A DNA stretch of 13,049 bases from the NCBI GenBank assembly GCA_003509825.1, contig DOMT01000130.1, positions 342 through 13,390 of the forward strand, in the 5' to 3' direction. Within the stretch, counting starts at the first letter, position 1, and each line of letters begins with the position of its first letter. Positions 6,455-13,049 of this stretch are shown in pieces. Under the pieces are notes generated by a model that was not told the DNA's origin, did not search any database, and saw nothing but the letters and a program-made list of their open reading frames with translations. The position numbers were made by a program, and so were the translations under genes. The stretch comes from Coriobacteriia bacterium. Its GTDB lineage: Bacteria > Actinomycetota > Coriobacteriia > Coriobacteriales > UBA8131.

Positions 6455-7675
6455 TTAGGCCTTCGTCAAAAGACCGCTTTCATAGAGCCGCTCGATCATC
6501 GCCTTATCAAATCCGAGCTCCTCCAATATATCCTCATTGTCCATACCGATCGACGGACCGCCACGCCAAACCTTTCCGGGGTTGTTGACCAAACGGGGAA
6601 AGACGTTGTATCCGGTGAACTCGCGACCCTGAGGGGTCTCATAGGTTATCAGGGACTGTCTGGCCAGGATATGGGGGTGTTCGAGCAGCTTCGTGTAATC
6701 GTTGATCTGGCTACAGGGGATACCCGCGGCGTTAAAGGTCCGCTCGACTTCGTCGGCCGTATGCGCCAGACAATACTTAGCCATGGCCGCCTCAAGCAGG
6801 TCGCCGGCTTTTGTACCGTGGAAGAACTTGGGGCTCTTTGCGGGAAAATCCTCACTCCCGTAGGGTAAATCGAAGAGCAGACAGGCCGCCTTGACCACGC
6901 CGGCACCGAGCACCAGGGTGTATATCTCGATATCGTCCTTACAACGGTAGCTTCCGTAGGCGGCGGCGCCGTTGCTCATATCGCGGTTGTTGTCGCGATC
7001 GAACACCACGCCCTCATTCCAGGATATGTTGTTTGCCGTGCCGGCCGAGCGCATAACCGCCTCGAACTGGGCAACGTCGATGCTTTCGCCCTTACCGGTC
7101 TCGCCGGCCCGGATAACGGCTGCCAAGGCCGAAAAAGCGGCCATGTACCCGCTGTAATAATCAGCCACCAGAAAGTTGGCCGGGGTTGCCTTTTGCCCGG
7201 AGGCGCTGTTGCAATACATCATGCCCGCAAAAGCCTGGGCGATGGGATCGTAGGAGGCACGGGGCACATAATCGGGATCCCCGCTTTGGCCAAAGCCGGA
7301 GATATGCACGATCGCAAGCTTGGGGTTGGCCTCCCACAACACCTCGTCGCTCAAGCCCCAGCGTTCGTACTGCCCGGGTTTGGAGGCCTCGATGAAGATG
7401 TCGAGCTCGCCGAGCATCCTGAAAAACACCTCCTTGCCCTCTCCTTTCGAGATATCCAAGGAGATGGTGCGCTGATTGCGTCTGTCTCCTTGAATCGTGT
7501 AACCGTAACCCGCACGGGTTATGTCCGGCCCGTAGGGGTTTTCGATCCAGATGACATCCGCTCCGAGGTCTGCCATCAAAGCGGCACAAAACGGTCCTGC
7601 GACCGAACTGGAGCTATGTGCCACCTTGAGATTCTGTAGCGGCCCGAACAGGGGACGATCGATTGACTTGGCCAT
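6455..7675 (-). CDS. CaiB/BaiF-type (type III) CoA-transferase
   Basis: A 406-residue enzyme that moves CoA between carboxylic acids through an aspartyl-CoA thioester. The start is ATG 7675, with AAAGGA 8 nt upstream, in preference to an in-frame ATG at 7714. The catalytic Asp is most likely D172 in VADYYSGYMAA, close to the Asp169 of known members. Many stretches match E. coli carnitine CoA-transferase CaiB as I recall it: GADVIWIEN, LDIFIEASK, SGFGQ, ETGKGESID and NNPGKVWRG near the C-terminus. This is therefore a CaiB-group protein, not a formyl-CoA transferase. It follows the MFS carrier gene after 130 nt and is probably co-transcribed with it; the reductase lies on the divergent operon. 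The acid activated could be carnitine-like, but the neighbouring carriers are not carnitine carriers, so I leave the substrate open. Confidence 0.88.
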   Translation of the reverse strand: MAKSIDRPLFGPLQNLKVAHSSSSVAGPFCAALMADLGADVIWIENPYGPDITRAGYGYTIQGDRRNQRTISLDISKGEGKEVFFRMLGELDIFIEASKPGQYERWGLSDEVLWEANPKLAIVHISGFGQSGDPDYVPRASYDPIAQAFAGMMYCNSASGQKATPANFLVADYYSGYMAAFSALAAVIRAGETGKGESIDVAQFEAVMRSAGTANNISWNEGVVFDRDNNRDMSNGAAAYGSYRCKDDIEIYTLVLGAGVVKAACLLFDLPYGSEDFPAKSPKFFHGTKAGDLLEAAMAKYCLAHTADEVERTFNAAGIPCSQINDYTKLLEHPHILARQSLITYETPQGREFTGYNVFPRLVNNPGKVWRGGPSIGMDNEDILEELGFDKAMIERLYESGLLTKA

Positions 7676-7713
7676 ATGCCTGGTCCTTTCCGATGGTAAA
7701 GTGATATATGACA

Positions 7714-7737
7714 AGGGTGGTGGGCTGCGCTCACCCT
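7714..7737 (-). other. intercistronic hairpin between MFS and CoA-transferase genes
   Basis: AGGGTG (7714-7719) and CACCCT (7732-7737) can pair, with an extra G-U pair inside. It lies 39 nt before the CoA-transferase start within the 130 nt gap (7676-7805). It might tune the relative expression of the two genes. No other signal is evident in the gap. Confidence 0.3.
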
Positions 7738-7805
7738 ACAAACGCCGACCACAACCACCTCCTACACGTAATATGCGAACGCATGCGACGAATCTTTCGA
7801 AGCGC

Positions 7806-9095
7806 TCACCCCTTCTGCTCACATTGCCGTGTACCCGAGGGCTGCATCTTCACGCCGTCGCCTTCGCAGGACTCCACACTGCTGGGATCGAAGGCCTTTT
7901 CTTTGAGAAAGATTCCCGGAACCAACGCGCAGACGGCATAGGCTATACCTAAAATGCCGATGCCGAAGCCGATCGAGTAGTTGTTGGCGAGAAAACCCAC
8001 CATGGCCGGCGCGGTGATGGAACCGATCTTACCCACGGAACTGAGCGAAGCCACGGCCGTCCCCCGTATCCCGGTGGGAAAACTCTCACTCATGAATGCA
8101 GCCAACAGCGCATAGGGAATGGCGTAGAGAAAGCCGAACGCAACCATGAGAAAGATGGCGTTGGCGCTGTTTACATAGGCCACGATCAGCGGCATTGCAA
8201 CCGCGGTGGTAAGCCCGCCCACCATCCAGATACCCTTACGTCCGAAGCGATCCGCCAAAAACCCGGCCAGTATCTTACCGGCGACCATCGCCGTGTAGGT
8301 GCCTGCGATATACAGACTCATATTCTTGAGATCGAGCCCCAGATCGGTATGCAGATAACTCGGCAGCCAGGTATTGGCACCGTAATAGCCGAACTGAAGA
8401 GCGGTGTTGGCGATCGCCCAGAAGATGAAGACACTGCGCACGGAAGGGTTTTGCCAGATGCGACGGTACTCGTTTCCCTTAGCGACGGCACCGGCTTGCT
8501 TTTGCCTGAGAAAACCGGGCGGCTCCTTAACCCGCGTGAGGATGAGAATCGAGGTGATGGCGGGAACGACCGAAAGGATGAAGAGTGCCCGCCAGCCTTG
8601 CGTCTCGAGCAGGGCCGCGGAAAGCAGAGCCGCCGCGATGTAACCGATGGACCATCCCGCCTGTAGCGTGCCCATGATCACCCCGCGTTTTTCGGTGGGA
8701 ACATACTCGGCCACCAGCAGGGTGCCAATGGCGAAGAGGGCCGCGATTCCGAAGCCGGAGAGGAAGCGCACCGTCGCGAACTGCCAATACGTTTGGGTAA
8801 ACCCGAGCAACATGGTAAAGAAGGAGAAGGTGACGGTGGAGATAATCGTAACCTTGACGCGTCCGATACGGTCGGCCAACACACCGGCCACCAAGCCGCC
8901 CAAGGCCATGCCGATCAGGGTGACGCTGCTTAACAGCCCCGCCTCGAACTGCGTCAGGGCGAATTCGGCTTTAAGTACCGGTAGACAGATGTTGAGCAAC
9001 TGAAGGTCCATTCCGTCCACCACCAAAGCGATGAAGACCGCGATGAACAGAGGTATCCACTTCGTCTTTGCGACGGTTCTATCCGAACTTGCCAT
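7806..9095 (-). CDS. MFS transporter, aromatic acid/organic acid:H+ symporter-like
   Basis: A 429-residue major facilitator protein with about twelve transmembrane helices. TM1 carries DGMD (27-30), the D-G-x-D signature typical of the aromatic acid:H+ symporter (AAHS) group. Motif A appears as GGLVAGVLADRIGR (66-79) and again, in the second half, as AGFLADRFGRK. The last 30 or so residues form a hydrophilic, cysteine-containing cytoplasmic tail. It probably carries a monocarboxylate or similar organic anion across the cytoplasmic membrane, feeding the CoA-transferase encoded just downstream or exporting its product. The start at 9095 is supported by GAGGGAA (9101-9107). The gene follows tetR on the same strand, with a structured 148 nt leader between them. 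The fold is secure; the substrate is not. Confidence 0.9.
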   Translation of the reverse strand: MASSDRTVAKTKWIPLFIAVFIALVVDGMDLQLLNICLPVLKAEFALTQFEAGLLSSVTLIGMALGGLVAGVLADRIGRVKVTIISTVTFSFFTMLLGFTQTYWQFATVRFLSGFGIAALFAIGTLLVAEYVPTEKRGVIMGTLQAGWSIGYIAAALLSAALLETQGWRALFILSVVPAITSILILTRVKEPPGFLRQKQAGAVAKGNEYRRIWQNPSVRSVFIFWAIANTALQFGYYGANTWLPSYLHTDLGLDLKNMSLYIAGTYTAMVAGKILAGFLADRFGRKGIWMVGGLTTAVAMPLIVAYVNSANAIFLMVAFGFLYAIPYALLAAFMSESFPTGIRGTAVASLSSVGKIGSITAPAMVGFLANNYSIGFGIGILGIAYAVCALVPGIFLKEKAFDPSSVESCEGDGVKMQPSGTRQCEQKG

Positions 9096-9129
9096 GCGAC
9101 TTCCCTCTCACGACCCGTGACCTGATAGG

Positions 9130-9181
9130 CGAAGTGGGTTGAGGCACCGGAGGGGAACGGGTGATGCCCCAAGCCGCTTCG
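9130..9181 (-). promoter_or_regulatory. structured leader hairpin upstream of the MFS gene
   Basis: Seventeen-nt arms, 9130-9146 and 9165-9181, pair with only two mismatches (G9138/G9173, A9142/C9169) and one G-U wobble around an 18 nt loop. An alternative inner stem uses CACC (9145-9148) and GGTG (9160-9163). The hairpin lies between the tetR stop and the MFS ribosome-binding site, with no T-run, so it could be an attenuator, processing site or leader switch. A small TCACG-ACC-CGTGA palindrome (9108-9120) lies next to the ribosome-binding site. Confidence 0.5.
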
Positions 9182-9243
9182 TGTCGGTATGGTAGTCGCC
9201 GCTTTACAAAATGAGAATGGACAGATTTGCGATTGTGGATAGT

Positions 9244-9936
9244 TTAGCTTTCAAAAAAGCTGAACTTATTAACACTCTTGGCAAAATGACCGTCGATGAT
9301 TCCGGACAGACTTTCGTGATTGATATTGCTGAAGTCCTCGGGAATGAGACAGCGAAGATCGCTGTTGGAGTGGATCAGGGCATCGAAGTAATTGACGATG
9401 GCTGCATTGGAAAAATAGCGCCCCAGCTGAGAAATGCTTTCCTGCGGCAGCATGCGCCCACCCAAGACGAAGCGGACGTCTCCGATAAAGGCCTGCTGGT
9501 AAAGCGCGGTGATGTAGCGGATGAAGTTCGAAAACGAACGATTGGAGACGACCTGGCGATAATACTCGCGATTATCCTGCAGGTAACTCCCGAGAATCCG
9601 GAAGAATCGGGAGCCGTCGAGGGAGCGCACGCCTATGGGGGTGCGGGCGTAATACGGAATCTCCGGATACTCCAGACGCGAATCCCCGGGCAGAAAGATG
9701 AGATCCGAAACGGAGCATTGCTCGGCCAGAGCTGAGCCGAGCTCGTAGCGAAATATCCACCGGATCAACTTCGTCTTATCGGGGAAGTGATAGTAGAAGG
9801 TTTTGCGACTGATGTTACTGAGCTCCGATATGGTTTGCACCGTGATCTTCTCGTGATGCCCTTGAATCACGAGGTCCTTGAATACCCTGACGATCTCTTC
9901 CCGGGTCTTATTTTGCTTTTTAAATATCGGAGCCAC
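9244..9936 (-). CDS. TetR/AcrR-family transcriptional regulator (DhaS-like)
   Basis: A 230-residue regulator with an N-terminal TetR helix-turn-helix: ITVQTISELSNISRKTFYYHF (31-51), then DKTKLIRWIF. The FYYHFPDK and LIRWI pattern resembles the DhaS-like branch. The remaining 170 residues form the helical ligand-binding region, with no motif that identifies the ligand. I start it at GTG 9936 because GGAGG (9945-9949) lies 8 nt upstream; the in-frame upstream extension to 10053 lacks such a site and would run through the divergent promoter. It is transcribed away from the CaiA-like gene and towards the MFS gene, so it probably controls both units through the palindromes at 9950-10060. The inducer is likely the pathway's acid or its CoA ester (inference). 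Confidence 0.87.
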   Translation of the reverse strand: MAPIFKKQNKTREEIVRVFKDLVIQGHHEKITVQTISELSNISRKTFYYHFPDKTKLIRWIFRYELGSALAEQCSVSDLIFLPGDSRLEYPEIPYYARTPIGVRSLDGSRFFRILGSYLQDNREYYRQVVSNRSFSNFIRYITALYQQAFIGDVRFVLGGRMLPQESISQLGRYFSNAAIVNYFDALIHSNSDLRCLIPEDFSNINHESLSGIIDGHFAKSVNKFSFFES

Positions 9937-9949
9937 GAGACAAACCTCC

Positions 9950-9965
9950 AAAACTAACCAGTTTT
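9950..9965. promoter_or_regulatory. palindrome AAAACT-AACC-AGTTTT near tetR start
   Basis: A perfect 6 bp inverted repeat with a 4 nt spacer adjoins the tetR Shine-Dalgarno site (9945-9949). Its position fits an autoregulatory operator or a small hairpin affecting tetR translation. Confidence 0.4.
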
Positions 9966-9997
9966 CAGAATGTGTCACCAAAACAACCGGATGAATG

Positions 9998-10026
9998 TTT
10001 ACGAGCTGAAAACGAGATTTTATACT
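9998..10026 (+). promoter_or_regulatory. candidate promoter of the CaiA-like operon
   Basis: TTTACG (9998-10003), a 17 nt spacer and TATACT (10021-10026, a 5/6 -10 box) are well placed for a start near 10033, about 60 nt before the CaiA-like ATG. The -10 box is embedded in the palindrome at 10012-10031, which suits repression by the divergently encoded TetR protein. Confidence 0.6.
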
Positions 10027-10031
10027 CTCGT
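10012..10031. promoter_or_regulatory. candidate TetR operator 1: ACGAGA-N8-TCTCGT
   Basis: Perfect 6 bp half-sites around an 8 nt spacer cover the -10 box of the CaiA-like promoter. The 20 bp span is usual for TetR-family operators. A bound regulator would block polymerase. The assignment is by position and symmetry. Confidence 0.45.
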
Positions 10032-10060
10032 CATATTCTACCTCATATTCCAAATATGAG
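10031..10060. promoter_or_regulatory. candidate TetR operator 2 with extra direct-repeat half-site
   Basis: CTCATATT (10042-10049) and AATATGAG (10053-10060) form a perfect 8 bp inverted repeat around CCA. A third copy of the half-site, TCATATTC, at 10031-10038 is a direct repeat of 10043-10050, spaced 12 nt apart. The cluster lies just downstream of the predicted transcription start. Confidence 0.5.
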
Positions 10061-10094
10061 AGCTTTTATTCGGAAATCACCAGAAAGGAGAAGT

Positions 10095-11249
10095 ATGGAT
10101 TTTAGGAAAACAGACGAACAGGAACTGCTCTTGGAGAGCATCGACCAGTTCTTTGAACAAAATCCACAGTTCAACGAGCAGTACATCAAAGACTGCGAGG
10201 AACAACAGGTACCGATGGCGGAATTCCGCCAGGCATTCATCGAAGCGGGCTTCGGCCTGCTCGGAATCCCCGAGGAGTTCGGTGGCGTGCCAGTCGATAC
10301 CCAAACGCTGGTCATGGTTGCCGAAAAAGTCTATCAACACGGTTACCCCTCCGGTCTCGGTGCACTTCTGCAGATAGACGACATCCTCGCCTTCGGCACG
10401 CCCGATCAGCAAAAGAAGATCATGGATTGCCTGCTCTCGGGCAGCAACATGGGCTTTTGCCTCGGCCTGTCCGAACCCGGATCGGGCTCGGACTCCAACG
10501 CCATCGCCACCAAGTTCGAGCGTAAGGACGGCAAGGTCGTCATCAACGGTCACAAGACCTTTACCACCGACGGCGACCGCGCCAAATACATGCTCTGCAT
10601 GACGCGCGACTTTACCACCGACAAACCGGCCCACAAGTCCATGACCTGCTGGCTGGTTCCCATGGATGCCCCCGGCGTTAAAATCGAGAACTGGCACAAG
10701 GTCGGGCATCGTACCCGCTCGCTGTGCGAGGTCTACCTCGACAACGTGGTGGTGGACGAAAGCGACATGGTGGGCAATGAGGGCGAGGGCTTCATGGTTG
10801 TCATGAAGAACTTCGAGGTCGAGCGTCTGGTTATCGCCGCCGACTCCCTGGGCATGGCATCGTGCTGCTACAATGACGCGCTCAAGTACGCCACGGAGCG
10901 TGAGCAGTTCGGCAAGACCATCGGCGAGTTTCAGATGATCCAGCAGATGCTGGTGGAAATGCGCATCAAGGTCGACAACATGCGCAACTCCGTATACAAA
11001 ACCGCCTGGGAAAAGGATCAGGGCCAAAGCCTTAAAATCCCCTCCAGCCTGACCAAATACTACTGCGCGCAAACCGGCTTCGAGGTCTGCGATAGCGCCA
11101 TGCAGGTGTTGGGCGGCCTCGGTTACACCGACGAAACCCGCGTCTCGCGCCTGTGGAGGGATGCCCGCATGCACCGCATCGGTGGCGGCACCGACCAGGT
11201 TATGGTGCACATCGCCGGACGTGCCCTACAAAAGGAAATCACCCGTTAA
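10095..11249 (+). CDS. CaiA-like acyl-CoA dehydrogenase / enoyl-CoA reductase
   Basis: A 384-residue cytoplasmic flavoprotein of the acyl-CoA dehydrogenase family, close to the 380 residues of E. coli crotonobetainyl-CoA reductase CaiA. Shared features are LSEPGSGSD (125-133) at the FAD/substrate site, REQFGKTIGEFQ (269-280), the FEVCDSAMQVLGGLG segment (329-343) and SRLWRDAR (351-358). The usual C-terminal Glu (YEGT) is absent: the sequence reads GGGT (363-366). E243 in VERL sits where isovaleryl-CoA dehydrogenase has its base, so it may be catalytic. The ATG follows AAAGGAG. It probably reduces or oxidises the alpha-beta bond of the CoA ester made by the neighbouring CaiB-like enzymes, exchanging electrons with an electron-transfer flavoprotein not encoded here. 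First gene of the + strand operon. Confidence 0.9.
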   Translation: MDFRKTDEQELLLESIDQFFEQNPQFNEQYIKDCEEQQVPMAEFRQAFIEAGFGLLGIPEEFGGVPVDTQTLVMVAEKVYQHGYPSGLGALLQIDDILAFGTPDQQKKIMDCLLSGSNMGFCLGLSEPGSGSDSNAIATKFERKDGKVVINGHKTFTTDGDRAKYMLCMTRDFTTDKPAHKSMTCWLVPMDAPGVKIENWHKVGHRTRSLCEVYLDNVVVDESDMVGNEGEGFMVVMKNFEVERLVIAADSLGMASCCYNDALKYATEREQFGKTIGEFQMIQQMLVEMRIKVDNMRNSVYKTAWEKDQGQSLKIPSSLTKYYCAQTGFEVCDSAMQVLGGLGYTDETRVSRLWRDARMHRIGGGTDQVMVHIAGRALQKEITR

Positions 11250-11279
11250 AGTACTCCGAAACAAGTAGGAAGGTACGTA

Positions 11280-12707
11280 ATGAAGACTAAAGAAAGTTCT
11301 CTGATCATCACCGTTTTGAAAATCGTGATACCCTTACTCATCGGTATCGGTATCGCTTTCATCACACCGCCCGAAGGGCTTGAGCGCCCGGCCATGATCT
11401 ACATGGGTATCTTCGTATGCACCATCATCTGGTTGGTTCTCGATGTCATCGCGGACTACATCGCCGTCATCCTGGCGCTTTCCGCCTTCGTGGTCTTTAA
11501 CGTGACCGACCTCAAAACCGCCTTCGCACCCTTTGCGGACAGCTCGGTTTGGTTGGTCATCGGCGCCTTTGCCATCTCGGCCGTCATTGCCAAGTGTGGC
11601 CTTTTGAAGCGCGTAGCGTTTTCGATCCTCAAGCTTTTTCCCGAGAACTATACCGGCCAGATCACCGCGCTGTTTACCACCGGCCTGATCATTTCGCCGA
11701 TGATCCCGAGCCTCACCGCCAAGGCCGCCATCCTGGCTCCGTTTGCAAACGCGGCTTCCAAGGCACTCGGCTACGCCAAATCGAGCAAGGCCGCTGCGGG
11801 TATGTTTTGCGCCACCTGGATCGCCGCCGGTATCCTCGGCTGCGCCTTTCTCTCCGGTGCAGTGCCCGTATTTACCATCCTCGGCTTTTTGAGCCCCGAG
11901 GCGCAGGCCGAGTGGACCTGGATCCAGTGGTTCCTCGCCGCCCTGGTGTGGTTGATCGTCATTTTGCTGGGATCCTTCGCTGCCGTACTCGTGCTCTACA
12001 ACCCCAAAAAGGATAAGGCTGCCGAGGCTATGGCAATCGAGAAGGGCTTTGCCAAAAAGCAACTCGCCGATCTCGGCCCCATGACCCGCGATGAGAAACT
12101 CGCCGCCGTCTTTTTGACCCTTGCGCTCCTGGGCTGGATTTTCGGCAAGCAGATCGGCATCAACTCCGCGATCTGGGCTTTGATCATCATGGGCCTGATG
12201 GCCATCTTCGGCTTGATGACCCCCAAAGACTTTACCACCCGCATCTCTTGGACCACGGTCTTTTTCATCGGTGGTGTGTTCTCCCTCGCGGCGATGATCA
12301 CCAAGCTCAGCATCAACACCTGGCTCGCCGGTATCCTCTCCCCGGTCATCGGTCCTCTGGCCGCCAACCCCTTCATCTTCGTTGCGGTCATCGTCATCGC
12401 CACCTATTTGATCCGTTTGGTCATCATCTCGCAGACCGCTACCACGGCTATCTTCTTCGCCGCCCTCGGTGGAATCTGCATCGCCGCCGGCATCGACCCG
12501 TGGGTCATGCTGTTCACCTGCTACATGTCCACTTTGGTGTGGCACTTCTCCTTTACCAACACCACCTACGTTGCCGCCATCGGTTCCACGAACGGTGAGA
12601 TGGTGGAGCACAAAGACACCCTGCCGATGAACTTCGCCTACATGGGCATCAACTTGGTGGCCTGCCTGGCGTCGGTTCCGGTGTGGCAACTCATGGGCAT
12701 GCTGTAA
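11280..12707 (+). CDS. DASS (SLC13/CitT-like) carboxylate transporter
   Basis: A 475-residue membrane protein with roughly a dozen hydrophobic segments and the two-fold repeat of the divalent anion:Na+ symporter family, whose members carry succinate, citrate, tartrate or 2-oxoglutarate. The two hairpin tips that normally carry Ser-Asn-Thr read PSLT (143-146) and SQT (384-386), followed by ATTA. In both, the Asn that helps bind Na+ and substrate is replaced. The protein may therefore be an antiporter or handle a different carboxylate. The ATG follows AGGAAGG (11267-11273). The gene starts 30 nt after the CaiA-like stop and ends 31 nt before the second CaiB-like start, a tight operon. A role in uptake of the acid or exchange for its reduced product is inferred. 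Confidence 0.87.
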   Translation: MKTKESSLIITVLKIVIPLLIGIGIAFITPPEGLERPAMIYMGIFVCTIIWLVLDVIADYIAVILALSAFVVFNVTDLKTAFAPFADSSVWLVIGAFAISAVIAKCGLLKRVAFSILKLFPENYTGQITALFTTGLIISPMIPSLTAKAAILAPFANAASKALGYAKSSKAAAGMFCATWIAAGILGCAFLSGAVPVFTILGFLSPEAQAEWTWIQWFLAALVWLIVILLGSFAAVLVLYNPKKDKAAEAMAIEKGFAKKQLADLGPMTRDEKLAAVFLTLALLGWIFGKQIGINSAIWALIIMGLMAIFGLMTPKDFTTRISWTTVFFIGGVFSLAAMITKLSINTWLAGILSPVIGPLAANPFIFVAVIVIATYLIRLVIISQTATTAIFFAALGGICIAAGIDPWVMLFTCYMSTLVWHFSFTNTTYVAAIGSTNGEMVEHKDTLPMNFAYMGINLVACLASVPVWQLMGML

Positions 12708-12738
12708 ACAGCACGGCTTCTAAAGAGAAGAGAGACGT

Positions 12739-13049
12739 ATGTTTAAGAAAGATATACCTGAATTCGGTTTGCTGGCCGGGCTTAAAGTCGTACACTCCTC
12801 CACCGTTGTAGCCGGCCCCATCGCCGCCGAACTGATGACGGAAAACGGTGCCGACGTGATTTGGATCGAGAGCACCCGTGCTCTCGATACCAACCGCGGA
12901 AAAGGCGGTATGGGTGCCGAAAGCGAGCGCCGCAACATGCGCAACATATCCTTCGACATCCCCTCCGAGGAGGGCAGGGAGATTCTCAAGGCACTGCTGA
13001 GCGATGCCGATATCTTCCTCGAGTCCTCCAAGGGCGGCACCTACACCCG
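12739..13049 (+). CDS. second CaiB/BaiF-type CoA-transferase (partial, runs off window)
   Basis: The first 103 residues of a CoA-transferase open to the window edge. From residue 9, FGLLAGLKVVHSS, VAGP, GADVIWIE and ADIFLESSK align with the - strand CaiB-like protein; over the first 36 aligned residues I count 24 identities by eye. The catalytic Asp region (near residue 170) lies outside the window, so activity cannot be judged. The ATG follows a purine-rich GAGAAGAGAG site and begins 31 nt after the DASS stop, so the gene is the third of the + strand operon. It could form a hetero-oligomer with the other transferase, as BbsE/BbsF do in toluene degradation, or use a different acid. It is clearly not a copy duplicated recently, given the divergence. 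Confidence 0.85.
   Translation, partial: MFKKDIPEFGLLAGLKVVHSSTVVAGPIAAELMTENGADVIWIESTRALDTNRGKGGMGAESERRNMRNISFDIPSEEGREILKALLSDADIFLESSKGGTYT

Noticed and set aside
9246-9261. AGCTTT-N4-AAAGCT palindrome over the tetR stop codon
   Set aside because: The stem is only 6 bp, AT-rich and has no following T-run on the tetR strand, so I do not call it a terminator.
10077-11210. 377-codon open frame on the - strand
   Set aside because: It is antisense to the CaiA-like gene, which has clear family motifs and a good start.
11334-12689. 451-codon open frame on the - strand
   Set aside because: It lies wholly antisense to the DASS gene; its product is rich in charged residues with no fold signature and no ribosome-binding site, as expected from the codon bias of the opposite strand.
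1-13049. CRISPR arrays, tRNA or rRNA genes, insertion sequences
   Set aside because: I looked for regularly spaced repeats, cloverleaf-like or rRNA-like stretches and transposase motifs and saw none.

Overview
The window is a chromosomal segment of a mid-to-high GC anaerobe-like bacterium. It shows Gram-positive traits: strong Shine-Dalgarno sites, a sortase-type LPATG surface protein and a YtrA-type GntR/ABC operon. The combination of an LPxTG adhesin, a TetR-controlled CaiB/CaiA-type module and carboxylate carriers suggests an actinobacterial gut-type anaerobe such as a Coriobacteriia (Eggerthellales) member. That placement is inference and was not tested by any search.

Left part (1-2450, + strand): a three-gene operon encodes a YtrA-type GntR regulator, an ABC ATPase and a membrane protein. 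The genes are fused end to end (0 nt gap, then a 7 nt overlap). They follow a long leader with a promoter and a candidate operator, and end in a clear rho-independent terminator. Next (2546-4227, + strand) a textbook sigma70-type promoter drives a 521-residue secreted protein with five tandem beta-helix repeats and a C-terminal LPATG wall-sorting signal.

Middle (4228-6250): a 336 nt convergent gap carries a 79 nt near-perfect palindrome. It is followed on the - strand by an Rrf2-family regulator with three clustered cysteines and by a stand-alone lysylphosphatidylglycerol-synthase-type flippase domain protein that starts at TTG.

Right part (6411-13049): two divergent transcription units are arranged around a TetR regulator. 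On the - strand are tetR, an MFS carrier and a CaiB-like type III CoA-transferase. On the + strand are a CaiA-like acyl-CoA dehydrogenase, a DASS/SLC13-type carboxylate carrier and a second CaiB-like CoA-transferase cut by the window end. The divergent 158 bp promoter region contains three palindromes. Together these genes look like a module that imports an organic acid, activates it by CoA transfer, reduces or oxidises it at the alpha-beta bond, and exchanges the product. It resembles the enzymatic core of carnitine reduction (CaiA/CaiB) but has different transporters and a doubled transferase. No CoA ligase, enoyl-CoA hydratase or electron-transfer flavoprotein is visible here; they may lie beyond 13049. 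The substrate cannot be read from the sequence.
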